DNA of 13,324 nucleotides from Gammaproteobacteria bacterium (GCA_027317045.1 DAHVFI010000366.1:1-13324), one strand, 5' to 3'; counted from the stretch's first letter, positions 1-6,637 are shown. Program-made: numbers and translations. Notes: generated by a model not told the origin, from the sequence alone.

Positions 1-220
1 CCACAACACCGTCCGGCACTTCATGTGGGTGCTGGCGGCCGCGGGGCTCACCGATCCCAGTCAGCTCAAGCCGGAACTTCTCAACCGCCGCGTATCCCTC
101 ACGGAAATCAAAACTTACCGCGAACTGTATCCGTATCTGGAAGCGGGGGACATTCTTGAAGGCCGGGCAGCGCCGCTGTATATGAAGCCCTGGCAAGCGG
201 CCAGCACCGGGAGTTTTTGA
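1..220 (+). CDS. FMN-binding glutamate synthase-like protein, C-terminal end (5' end outside window)
   Basis: This is an open frame from the window edge to the TGA at 218-220, giving about 72 C-terminal residues. The pattern fits the extreme C-terminus of FMN-binding glutamate-synthase-family proteins (GltB central-domain relatives): an HNTVRHF helix, then AAAGLTDPSQLKPE, then a paired-arginine and TEIKTYRELYPYLE segment, and a PWQ..S.GSF tail. Full-length members bind FMN and resemble the glutamate-forming half of glutamate synthase, although the substrate of many stand-alone members is unproven. No active-site portion is visible here, so the family call rests on the tail alone. A decayed copy of the last 24 codons occurs at 2846-2918, so this gene once had a neighbouring paralogue or its 3' end was duplicated. 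No convincing terminator follows the stop. Confidence 0.7.
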   Translation, partial: HNTVRHFMWVLAAAGLTDPSQLKPELLNRRVSLTEIKTYRELYPYLEAGDILEGRAAPLYMKPWQAASTGSF

Positions 221-288
221 AGGCGACGCTTCGGGTCATAATCGGCGAAGCTTGCGCAGACACTTGCCGTGCGCCAGGCCGCAGATTC

Positions 289-317
289 TTGACCGGATGA
301 GTGTGTAATTATAGTAT
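289..317 (+). promoter_or_regulatory. Predicted sigma-70 promoter of the toxin-antitoxin operon
   Basis: TTGACC at 289-294 is a near-consensus -35 box. TAGTAT at 312-317 lies 17 bp downstream and serves as a -10 box; TATAGT at 310-315 is an alternative with 15-bp spacing. The start codon of the antitoxin is at 353, with AAGGAGG at 337-343 as a strong ribosome binding site. The -10 box sits inside an inverted repeat (300-334), which suggests repression by the antitoxin. This is inferred from sequence only. Confidence 0.55.
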
Positions 318-334
318 GCAAGTTATTACACACT
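300..334. promoter_or_regulatory. Inverted-repeat operator over the toxin-antitoxin promoter
   Basis: AGTGTGTAAT (300-309) and ATTACACACT (325-334) are perfect 10-bp inverted repeats separated by 15 bp that contain the -10 box. Ribbon-helix-helix antitoxins typically bind palindromes at their own promoter and repress it more strongly in complex with the toxin. The position and symmetry therefore fit an autoregulatory operator. That the antitoxin encoded at 353-583 binds it is an inference. Confidence 0.6.
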
Positions 335-352
335 TGAAGGAGGCCCTGTCCC

Positions 353-583
353 ATGGCCCATCGTGTCAACATCATGCTTGAGGACGCCGTTTGGCGCGCC
401 CTGCAACAAGTGGACAAAGGCGAACGCAGCCGGCTGGTCAACAATGCCCTGACTGCCTGGCTCAGGACCCATAAACGGCGCGCGGCAGCCCACAAGATGG
501 ATATCTTGCGGGCGTCCCTGCCCCCCGTTTCAGCACAGGAAATTGCAACCTGGGTGCGCGAGGAGCGGGAACGGCAGCAATGA
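353..583 (+). CDS. VapB-like ribbon-helix-helix antitoxin
   Basis: This 76-residue protein has an N-terminal HRVNIMLEDAVWRAL segment. It fits a beta strand plus first helix of the ribbon-helix-helix fold, followed by a basic second helix (ERSRLVNNALTAWLRTHKRR, about residues 24-43). The charged C-terminal half (ATWVREERERQQ) would be the toxin-binding tail. In type II systems of this kind the antitoxin neutralises the toxin by direct contact and represses the operon. AAGGAGG lies 9 bp before the ATG, which sets the start. Its stop overlaps the next start as ATGA (580-583), indicating translational coupling to the PIN-domain toxin. A promoter and palindrome lie just upstream. The antitoxin class is inferred mainly from size, fold pattern and the neighbouring toxin. 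Confidence 0.8.
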   Translation: MAHRVNIMLEDAVWRALQQVDKGERSRLVNNALTAWLRTHKRRAAAHKMDILRASLPPVSAQEIATWVREERERQQ

Positions 584-1011
584 AAACCGTGGTTCCGGAT
601 GCCTCCGTGATTCTCAAGTGGGTATTACCCGATCCCGAGGGGGGGTGGGACATGGCAAATGCCTTGGCGTTGCGCGACGCGGTGATGCAGGGAAGGATTA
701 TTGCCAAGGTACCGTCACTGTGGCTGTACGAAACAGGCAATATGCTGACCCGCCGGTTTGGCAAGCACGCCCGCGCTGCACTTGAAGCCCTCATGGCATT
801 TGGCCTGGATGAAAGCGGAACGAGTGAACGCTGGTTGGATCAGGTCCTGCAACTTACGCAGCACTATCAGGTCACGTTTTACGATGCCGCCTATCACGCG
901 CTGGCATTGACAGAGAAAGGTGTGTTTGTAACCGCGGACGAAACGTATCTCCGCAAAGCCGGCAAAGCTGGCGCAGTCATGGCATTGCGCGAATGGAGCG
1001 GGCCTGAATAA
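580..1011 (+). CDS. VapC-like PIN-domain ribonuclease toxin
   Basis: This 143-residue protein is of normal VapC length. The four conserved acidic positions of a PIN domain are visible: D7 in VVPDASV, E51 in LYETGNM, D102 in TFYDAAY and D120 in VTADETYL. PIN-domain toxins are Mg2+/Mn2+-dependent endoribonucleases, and characterised VapC proteins cut tRNA or rRNA; the target of this one is unknown. The start codon overlaps the antitoxin stop by 4 bp, the standard order and coupling for a vapBC operon. Nothing is missing from the catalytic set, so the toxin is probably functional. It lies inside an accessory block bracketed by two copies of a gene tail, where it could stabilise the region; that role is inference. 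Confidence 0.88.
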   Translation: MKTVVPDASVILKWVLPDPEGGWDMANALALRDAVMQGRIIAKVPSLWLYETGNMLTRRFGKHARAALEALMAFGLDESGTSERWLDQVLQLTQHYQVTFYDAAYHALALTEKGVFVTADETYLRKAGKAGAVMALREWSGPE

Positions 1012-1026
1012 CGAAGTTCGAGACTC

Positions 1027-1170
1027 ATGGCCATATTACAATTCAAAGCTACCCTGCAATACACACCAGTCTATTTGCGGCGCATCCAGGTGCCGGCCGA
1101 CGTCCGCCTCGGCAAGCCGCTATCCGGTTTTTTAGGAGGAAACCGTCATATTTACTCCACTGTGCCCTGA
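1027..1170 (+). pseudogene. Truncated fragment resembling the pRiA4b ORF-3 family
   Basis: This 47-codon frame starts 15 bp after the toxin stop. Its first part, FKATLQYTPVYLRRIQVPAD, resembles the N-terminal strand-loop-strand of pRiA4b ORF-3-like proteins, which usually read as a hydrophobic strand, then a proline followed by WRRI.VP.D..L. Family members are far longer, about 180 residues or more. Here similarity stops near codon 30, the frame ends at TGA 1168-1170, and the ribosome binding site of the next gene (AGGAGG, 1134-1139) lies inside it. The best reading is a gene cut off by a deletion. No strong ribosome binding site precedes the ATG. The family match is by eye on a short stretch and could be wrong. 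Confidence 0.4.
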
Positions 1171-1742
1171 GCCGCTGAATGAAACGGAGCTTGCCGAGCT
1201 GCGTGATTTCCTGCGCCTGGATGCCCGTACGGAATGACACGCTTTGCCTCTCCGGTCTGGAGGAACTGCAAGGTTTCTTGACCGCGGTCATCTGTACCCC
1301 GGAAATGATCCTGCCGAGCGAGTGGCTGCCTGCGGCGCTGGGTGAACTCGAATACGAAACAACCGGGCAGGCCCGGCGGATCACCACGCTCATCATGCGG
1401 CTCTACAATGACATTGCCGCCGCCCTGGGAGGTGATGGACAATTTGCCCCGCTGTTCATGACGCGTCACTCCGGATCCGGCGAGACCAAATCGGGGGCGA
1501 ATCTCCGGTGCCGCGGCTTTATCCGCGGCATGGCATTGCGTGAAAAGAGCTGGCGGGTGAGCGATGACGATGCCGAACTCATCGGTTGCCTCTTGCCGGT
1601 CCTCGCTCTCGGCCGGACAAGCCTGAAAAACCCACTCACGCAATATGGCGAAACCCGTCACCGCGAGTTGGTGGAAATACTGTCGGAATCCGTAGCAAAC
1701 CTGCATGCACGCATGCGGCGGTTCAACAGTCCGGAAATGTAG
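1148..1742 (+). pseudogene. UPF0149 (YecA/YgfB-like) family gene, start codon lost and frameshifted
   Basis: Two frames together make a UPF0149 protein. The first, from 1148, reads IFTPLCPEPLNETELAELRD and on to a TGA at 1235-1237. The second continues as LSGLEELQGFLTAV, PSEWLPAAL, an MRLYNDIAAAL helix, RGFIRGMAL and a PVLAL motif, to the TAG at 1740-1742. Removing one base near 1235 joins them smoothly. AGGAGG at 1134-1139 sits 8 bp before an ATA at 1148, exactly where an ATG would be expected, so the start appears mutated. An ATG at 1179 in the second frame could still start a 187-residue protein with a foreign N-terminus. UPF0149 proteins are mostly of unknown function. The frame fault could be a sequencing error, but the lost start points to decay. 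Confidence 0.6.
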
Positions 1743-1775
1743 GAATGCAGGACACGCGGCAAGGGTGCGCCGCTG

Positions 1776-2723
1776 TTGCCCGGTTATGACGATGCGGAAC
1801 TCGCGGCCTGGAGCGTGCCTGAACTATTGGAAAAGATGGTCGAAGACGAGGATCGCGTGCCGCGCAACGTGATTGACGAACTGGCTCGCCGTGGCACGGA
1901 GACCCTGCGAATTCTGCAAGCGCGTCTGCAGAGTGATGGCTTCTGGTCCGAGGAAGACACGGATGGCCAATGGTGGCTGCGGCTGCACGCGATCATGATT
2001 CTAGGCCTGCTGCCCGATGAGGAAGCCGGCCGCCTGCTGCTCATGGCCATGCGCCGCATGTGCGAGGAAGAGGATGAAAATCTGCAAGGCTGGTTGTCTG
2101 GTTATTGGCCGGCGTTGTTCCGCAACAAGCCGGAGAGTGTGTCCGAACCGCTGCGCGCATTGTGCGAAGACCGCAGCCTTGACTGGTATATGCGCGTCAA
2201 TGCGGCGGAGCCGGTGATCGCCGCTGCCGAGCACAAGGGCGCCGCGGCGCTCAACGCCGCGCTCGACTGGCTCGCCCGGCTGGTGGCGGACGAAAAGGAA
2301 GACTGGGATTTACGGCTGTGCGCCGCCAATACCTTGCTGGATTTCCCGCGTGTTTCATACCGGCCACTGTTGGAAGCCTTGGCGACCCGTCAGAAGAAAC
2401 CGGATGTGCATTTCACCAACGCGGATATCGAGGAAGCCTATGTCGCCGGTAGAGATAAACTTGACTGGCTCCGCTTCGGGAATCCCTGGCAGTTCTATAC
2501 GCCCGCGGCCATCGCCGCGCGTCAGGCACGTTGGGTCAGGGAAGACGCCGAGCAGGAACAACGCCGGGCCGGCGGCAGGGAGATGTATTTTGATGACGAA
2601 GCGTTTCCTCCTTATATCCGCCTCGAACCGAAGATTGGCCGCAACGATCCCTGCCCCTGTGGCAGCGGCAAGAAATTCAAAAAATGTCATGGCACGCCCA
2701 ATACCGGCCTGACTTTGCAGTGA
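1776..2723 (+). CDS. DUF1186-like helical-repeat protein with C-terminal SEC-C zinc motif
   Basis: This 315-residue acidic protein is of unknown function. Residues 10-240 are helical, with repeats such as WYMRVNAAEPVIAAA (137-151) and WDLRLCAANTLLDF (177-190) that look like HEAT-type helix pairs, as in DUF1186 proteins. The C-terminus IGRNDPCPCGSGKKFKKCHG (287-306) is a complete SEC-C motif with metal ligands C293, C295, C304 and H305; in SecA the same motif binds zinc and contacts SecB and ribosomes. The best start is TTG 1776, with AAGGG at 1761-1765; no in-frame ATG fits the N-terminus. The same frame is open right back to the TAG ending the UPF0149 frame at 1742, so the two may once have been one longer gene or a coupled pair. 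The SEC-C call is firm and the DUF1186 call is moderate. Confidence 0.75.
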   Translation: MPGYDDAELAAWSVPELLEKMVEDEDRVPRNVIDELARRGTETLRILQARLQSDGFWSEEDTDGQWWLRLHAIMILGLLPDEEAGRLLLMAMRRMCEEEDENLQGWLSGYWPALFRNKPESVSEPLRALCEDRSLDWYMRVNAAEPVIAAAEHKGAAALNAALDWLARLVADEKEDWDLRLCAANTLLDFPRVSYRPLLEALATRQKKPDVHFTNADIEEAYVAGRDKLDWLRFGNPWQFYTPAAIAARQARWVREDAEQEQRRAGGREMYFDDEAFPPYIRLEPKIGRNDPCPCGSGKKFKKCHGTPNTGLTLQ

Positions 2724-2845
2724 ACATACCGGCCATGTACAGATGCTCGAAACCCTGCGCCTGCATCTGAAACGCTTGGCATGGCTTGATCCGCGGGCGG
2801 ATTGGGAATAAGGAGCAGGGAAGAACAGATGAAAGATGGCGTGGC
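2724..2845. other. Spacer with no supported gene
   Basis: This is a short non-coding stretch after the SEC-C gene. A frame beginning at ATG 2743 and ending in a TAA at about 2811 reads LETLRLHLKRLAWLDPRADW near its end. It looks coding-like but is only about 22 codons with no clear ribosome binding site, and I do not recognise it; it may be another gene remnant. No terminator hairpin was seen. Confidence 0.3.
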
Positions 2846-2918
2846 GACATTCTCGAAGGCTGCGCACCAGCGTTATATATATGCAGCCCTGGCAATTAGC
2901 GAACGCGGGAGCTTCTGA
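2846..2918 (+). pseudogene. Decayed duplicate of the glutamate-synthase-like gene 3' end
   Basis: This stretch aligns with 149-220. It begins with DILEG in one frame, then reads YMQPWQLANAG in a second frame, and returns to a GSF-stop in a third. Undoing a 2-bp expansion in the TATATATA run (about 2875-2882) and a 1-bp loss near 2906-2909 gives DILEGCAPALYMQPWQ and then LANAGSF. Against DILEGRAAPLYMKPWQ plus AASTGSF of the intact gene, about 16 of 23 residues and the stop position match. The upstream part of the gene is absent. The protein-level similarity shows a once-coding paralogue tail, not a recent direct repeat. It closes the accessory block that begins after position 220. Confidence 0.7.
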
Positions 2919-2942
2919 GAACGAACTTGCTTATCAGGGGAA

Positions 2943-3461
2943 TCAAGCTGCTGAAGTGAGTGTGTTCCCCCGGTTGCTGGCCGCGTTTCTGAAGGTAAAA
3001 TAACGCGCGCAGAATGCCACAATCAATCCAAACAGGATCATGGCCAGAAAATTTTCAATGAACTTTTCGACGCTAAACTGCCGCTTCCACGGGTTCCATG
3101 GAGCTGCCGATAGCGGCACCACGACATAGTTCATTACCAGAAAAATCACCACGCCGTAACCGCTGCCGCTGGCTATCCAGCGGCGTGTGAGCGCCGGCAA
3201 GCGTCGTGTCGCAGCGACGAACAGGCCCGCAATGACGAGTGACATCCCCCATTGCAACCCCAGCCCCAGGATCACCGCGGGCGCACCCTCATTAAATGAC
3301 GCTTTCCCCAGCAAGCCGCTGGCGATGGCATGCAAAATAATGATGGGGCTGAGCCGGTTGATCAAAGCCGCGGCGCCGATGTCGATGGTACCGGCCACGA
3401 ATCCGCCCCACAGGATCGCGATCAATAGAGCGCGCTGTTCGGTTTTCATATCGGTTTTCAT
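2943..3461 (-). CDS. Small polytopic inner-membrane protein, unknown function
   Basis: This 172-residue protein has about four to five hydrophobic segments, near residues 10-31, 39-50, 62-84, 96-118 and 136-152. Recognisable conserved-looking stretches are AGTIDIGAAAL, IASGLLGKASF and VMNYVVVPLSA, of the sort found in uncharacterised bacterial membrane proteins; I cannot attach a function. The ATG at 3461 overlaps the stop of the secreted-protein gene upstream by ATGA (3458-3461), so translation is probably coupled. A second ATG four codons in (3449) is an alternative start, since the N-terminus reads MKTDMKTEQ. Coupling to a secreted protein gene suggests a shared process at the cell envelope, which is inference. 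Confidence 0.7.
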   Translation of the reverse strand: MKTDMKTEQRALLIAILWGGFVAGTIDIGAAALINRLSPIIILHAIASGLLGKASFNEGAPAVILGLGLQWGMSLVIAGLFVAATRRLPALTRRWIASGSGYGVVIFLVMNYVVVPLSAAPWNPWKRQFSVEKFIENFLAMILFGLIVAFCARYFTFRNAASNRGNTLTSAA

Positions 3462-4066
3462 AAGTGCTTGGCAGTGGTTGTGGATGCGGAAGCTGGTTTT
3501 CGCTGCGCAGCGGGATAGGGGATTTTTTGCAGCAGCGAGCGCAATCCCGGCCCGTTTACCAGCGTGTGCAAATAATGCCCCGGCAGGTTGTCGAGTGCTG
3601 TATTGAAGTCGGCAAACTCATTGATATAACAACCACTGGTCGTGCAGGTAGCACCGCCGCCGTCGCCTCCCTGGTTGGCATCCGAGTATTGTGCAGTTGA
3701 TATCATCGCTGTTTGCAGATACTCACGGTTGGCGGTCAAATTACGGTTGGTGCCACACGTCAGCCATTGCTTAAGATGGCTGCCGGCCTTATCCTGCAGC
3801 CGGCACACCACCACGTTAGCCAGCCTGGGATCGGTGGAATAGGGCTGGCGTAAACCTACTTTTATGGTTTGCAGGGTTTTGATGATTTTTTTCTGGCCGC
3901 GTACTTCCACTTTGCCCAGGTACATGATGACACCGCCTCCCTGGGCGGATGGATCCGGCGCATTGCCTTGCGCGGAGCTGTGGGGGGGCAACATGACGAG
4001 CGCTATGCCCAGCATGGCGGTTAAAAACAGTGAGGTTCGCGTGTTCACGTGGCTTGCGGTTTTCAT
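3458..4066 (-). CDS. Secreted four-cysteine protein, unknown function
   Basis: This 202-residue protein has a signal peptide: basic start, hydrophobic stretch at about 12-27, and likely cleavage after the SSA at 30-32. The mature part starts Gln/Gly-rich, then has VEVRGQKKIIKTLQTIKVGL (53-72), a VVVCRLQ segment, an LTCGTNRNL segment and a Gly-rich GGDGGGATCTTSGC stretch. The cysteines at 88, 104, 141 and 146 could form two disulfides in the periplasm. The ribosome binding site GGAGG (complement of 4074-4078) lies 7 bp from the ATG, which fixes the start. No enzymatic motif is seen. The gene lies downstream of gspAB on the same strand and overlaps the membrane-protein gene by 4 bp, so it may be envelope-related or a type II secretion substrate. 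That is only inference. Confidence 0.7.
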   Translation of the reverse strand: MKTASHVNTRTSLFLTAMLGIALVMLPPHSSAQGNAPDPSAQGGGVIMYLGKVEVRGQKKIIKTLQTIKVGLRQPYSTDPRLANVVVCRLQDKAGSHLKQWLTCGTNRNLTANREYLQTAMISTAQYSDANQGGDGGGATCTTSGCYINEFADFNTALDNLPGHYLHTLVNGPGLRSLLQKIPYPAAQRKPASASTTTAKHL

Positions 4067-4302
4067 GATGCATCCTCCAGTTGAGTGCCTGCATTAGGTT
4101 TAGCCCATTCTTTGGCGCTGGGGGCCGAACAAAACTGGAAATAACTCTGATTCATTTCTGCTCTTTCACGGATATAGAGCTGTCAATGAGAAATGCTGCG
4201 TGAATCAATGCCACGCAAAATACCGGCTTGGCATATCAAGGAGATGACCGCTTGTTATTCCGCAACGGTTCAAGTGGCACAAGTTTGCCACCCATGATGA
4301 AA
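4067..4302. other. Spacer between gspB and the secreted-protein gene
   Basis: This 236-bp stretch holds the ribosome binding site of the secreted-protein gene at 4074-4078 and presumably its promoter. A perfect TTGACA occurs on the minus strand at 4186-4181, but no good -10 box follows at the right distance. Two inverted repeats are present: GTGGCA/TGCCAC (4274-4279 and 4286-4291), just after the gspB stop, and ATGCCA/TGGCAT (4208-4213 and 4229-4234). Neither is followed by a T-run. No gene is supported here. Confidence 0.4.
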
Positions 4303-5007
4303 TCAGAGTCGCGGCAGGAGAAATCTCCGGCCGTTGTAATCCAGGATAACTCCCTGGGGCGTGATGGCGATTATCTTCGGACCCTCCTTGAGGGTATCGC
4401 CGATCTGGTAACGCTGCATATTGATGACTACGAAGCGATCGGCGGGGTTGCGCGCGTAGCCGTGCACATCCAGATGCAGCGGTGGCAGCGATTGCTGAAA
4501 TGCCAGGGGCAGGCTGTCGAGGGGTGGCGCGCCGTCAGCCGACGCGCCGGTAACAGGTGAGCTGAGCGGTGCACTTATCGCTGGCTCTGATGCGGACGAC
4601 GGTGTAGTTGCCGGTGCAGCGACCAGCGCGGTTGCCACCGAATTTGCCGGGGATGCGGCAGCAGGCCCGGCAACCATGACCCCCGTGCCAGTAGAGTTGA
4701 TTCCCGCGGCCTCCGCAGCCAACGAGCGTATTTCAGGATGATAGGCAGGCGCGGGCACCACCGCGGAGGACGCCTTGATCGGTATCCGGGTTGCAACCGC
4801 GGTTGATGCGGAACGGTCTGCGTGAGTGCGCCAGAAGATGATCGTCAGGACGATGGCATTAGTGACCAGCAATAAACCGATGAGTGTGGCCCACGGTACC
4901 GGAATGCGGGCGCGCGCCGGCGCGGTATCGGCGGTGCTCACCTGGCCGGCGAGGGTCTGCTGGCGGGTACGTTCCGACTTGCGCAGAGCATCGAGGATCA
5001 GCGACAT
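4303..5007 (-). CDS. gspB: General secretion pathway protein B (GspB/ExeB)
   Basis: This 234-residue protein has the hallmark GspB N-terminus MSLILDALRKSERTRQ. A single membrane helix follows at about 39-58, then a long Ala/Pro/Ser-rich periplasmic linker (60-160). The C-terminal globular domain of about 70 residues contains LHLDVHGYARNPADRFVVIN and a GDTLKEGPKI segment, matching the type II secretion B domain. GspB pairs with the GspA ATPase in the inner membrane, and the complex is needed for insertion of the GspD secretin across peptidoglycan in Aeromonas and Vibrio relatives. The start lies 2 bp after the gspA stop, so the two are co-transcribed. The other gsp genes are not in the window. 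Length and domain order are normal for the family. Confidence 0.9.
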   Translation of the reverse strand: MSLILDALRKSERTRQQTLAGQVSTADTAPARARIPVPWATLIGLLLVTNAIVLTIIFWRTHADRSASTAVATRIPIKASSAVVPAPAYHPEIRSLAAEAAGINSTGTGVMVAGPAAASPANSVATALVAAPATTPSSASEPAISAPLSSPVTGASADGAPPLDSLPLAFQQSLPPLHLDVHGYARNPADRFVVINMQRYQIGDTLKEGPKIIAITPQGVILDYNGRRFLLPRL

Positions 5008-5009
5008 GC

Positions 5010-6611
5010 TCAGTCCCCCGGTGGCGTGAGATGCGGCGTGCCGGGCACGTTCAAGGCTGTGTTGAGATGGATCAGGGTTTCTTCGCCGGCGATGCCATCC
5101 ACCCTTAAATGCTGCGATGCCTGAAATTGTTTCACCGCGGTGATCAAGTTGGCGTCATAAATTGTACTTCCGGAATCAGGTATATGTTCCAGCGTCGACA
5201 ATTGCGTGCGCAGCCAGCTCACCGCGGTTCCGATCATGCCGGGCTTGAGTGGCAGCGGTGCATTGGGATTGGGTTTCCACAGCAACAGATAATCGCCGTA
5301 CCACAACGGGTCCAGTTCACTGATGGGGAAATGCATGTGGGCGCTGCCCGCCTGCAATGTGGCGCTGGCCGTACCGAGTTCGGTTACCACCACTTGGTGC
5401 AGAATGCCCCGGGCATCCGTGAGCGTGATGATGGCGGGACGATCGAAACTGCGCAGGTTGTTCCAGGTGCCTTTGCGGTACAAGCAGCGCAAGCCCGCGG
5501 CTTGCGCTTCTTGACAGCCGCTGCCAGCGCCGCCGGGGTTGTAGTGCATGCCCCACAAGGAGAATAAAGTGTTGAAAGCGGTGTCGGTATCGGTGGGATG
5601 GACGGCATTCGCGAGCCAGGCGCTGGCGGTGATGGCGGGCGCGGATTTGGGGGCCACCCTGGCGGCTGTTTTTGCAGGCACTGACTGCGTGTCCGGCGGC
5701 AGGTTGCCCAGATGGCCGATGGCGGCCAGCACCGTGACTCCCGAAAGCAGGATCACCGCCAAGGCACCGAGCCAGGCCAGGGTCTTGCGGTTGCCGCCGA
5801 CGGGTTTGCTTTCCAGCACTTCACGGGCCGCGTGCCGTACCAGACCGGCATCCACCTGGCGGAGTTCACGGGTAAATGCACCCAACAAGGCGCGGTCACA
5901 AATGATGTTGATAAGCCGCGGGATACCCGCAGTTACGCGCTGCACGGCGCGCAACCCGGAGAGGGTGAAGATCGGAGCAATGGCGCCCGCCACATTCAGG
6001 CGGTGATGCACATAGGCGCGGGTCTCCTTCGGTGACAGCGGTTCCAGGTGATAGCGGCCGGTGATGCGTTGCGCCAGCTGGCGTAATTCCGTGCGCGCCA
6101 GTAGTTCGCGCAATTCCGGCTGGCCCACCAGGATAATCTGCAGGAGTTTCTGGCGGCTGGTTTCGAGGTTGGTCAGCAGCCGCACCTGTTCCAACACTTC
6201 TCCCGTCAGGGCCTGGGCCTCATCGATGATGAGCACTACTCGCCGGCCTTTGGCGTGAACTTCCAGCAGATGCGCGTTGAGTGCATCAATGAGTTCCTGG
6301 GGGCTTTGTTGCGGCGTACAGGTGATATGCAGTTCACGACAGATGCTGCGCAGGAATTCCGGGATACTCACACGCGGATTGATGATGAGTGCCGCGTCCA
6401 CCGTGTCCGGCAGTTTCTCGAGCAGGCTGCGAATCAGCGTGGTCTTGCCGGTACCGACCTCACCGGTAAGCTGGATAAAACCGCCGCTCTCGGTGACACC
6501 GTATAAAAGGTGGGCGAGTGCTTCCGTGTGCCGGCCCGAGAGAAACAGATAACGTGGATCCGGAGTGATACTGAAAGGCTTGTCACTAAGGCCGAAATAA
6601 GCGGCGTACAT
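5010..6611 (-). CDS. gspA: General secretion pathway ATPase GspA (ExeA)
   Basis: This 533-residue protein opens with MYAAYFGLSDKPFSITPDPR, typical of ExeA. It has an AAA+ ATPase domain with Walker A GEVGTGKT (50-57) and Walker B VVLIIDEAQ (125-133), then a GQPELRELL sensor-like stretch. A membrane helix follows at about 278-297. The periplasmic part has a C39-peptidase-like region (about 345-445) and a peptidoglycan-binding domain (about 455-520, with LRTQLSTL, ANLITAVKQFQ and RVDGIAGEETL). GspA hydrolyses ATP in the cytoplasm, binds peptidoglycan outside and, with GspB, helps the secretin assemble. The full-length layout is intact. The start lies 26 bp after the dinB stop and has only a weak ribosome binding site, which hints at read-through from dinB. 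Confidence 0.93.
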   Translation of the reverse strand: MYAAYFGLSDKPFSITPDPRYLFLSGRHTEALAHLLYGVTESGGFIQLTGEVGTGKTTLIRSLLEKLPDTVDAALIINPRVSIPEFLRSICRELHITCTPQQSPQELIDALNAHLLEVHAKGRRVVLIIDEAQALTGEVLEQVRLLTNLETSRQKLLQIILVGQPELRELLARTELRQLAQRITGRYHLEPLSPKETRAYVHHRLNVAGAIAPIFTLSGLRAVQRVTAGIPRLINIICDRALLGAFTRELRQVDAGLVRHAAREVLESKPVGGNRKTLAWLGALAVILLSGVTVLAAIGHLGNLPPDTQSVPAKTAARVAPKSAPAITASAWLANAVHPTDTDTAFNTLFSLWGMHYNPGGAGSGCQEAQAAGLRCLYRKGTWNNLRSFDRPAIITLTDARGILHQVVVTELGTASATLQAGSAHMHFPISELDPLWYGDYLLLWKPNPNAPLPLKPGMIGTAVSWLRTQLSTLEHIPDSGSTIYDANLITAVKQFQASQHLRVDGIAGEETLIHLNTALNVPGTPHLTPPGD

Positions 6612-6637
6612 GGATTAATGATGCCTTATTGCGTATG

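Noticed and set aside
228..251. GCTTCG/CGAAGC inverted repeat after the glutamate-synthase-like stop, as a terminator
   Set aside because: It has a 6-bp stem with a 12-nt loop and no T-run on the coding strand, so it is not a convincing intrinsic terminator.
221..2845. Intact transposon, insertion sequence or integrase
   Set aside because: No transposase or recombinase frame and no terminal inverted repeats were found, so the block is not called a mobile element.
3187..3606. Plus-strand 139-codon frame across the membrane and secreted genes
   Set aside because: It is an antisense shadow of two coupled genes with good signal-peptide and membrane-helix features, and has no protein-family character itself.
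4181..4186. Perfect TTGACA on the minus strand as the promoter of the secreted-protein gene
   Set aside because: No acceptable -10 hexamer lies 15-19 bp downstream, so the promoter cannot be called from this box.
4274..4291. GTGGCA/TGCCAC hairpin after gspB as a terminator
   Set aside because: The stem is only 6 bp and the sequence after it on the minus strand is not a T-run.
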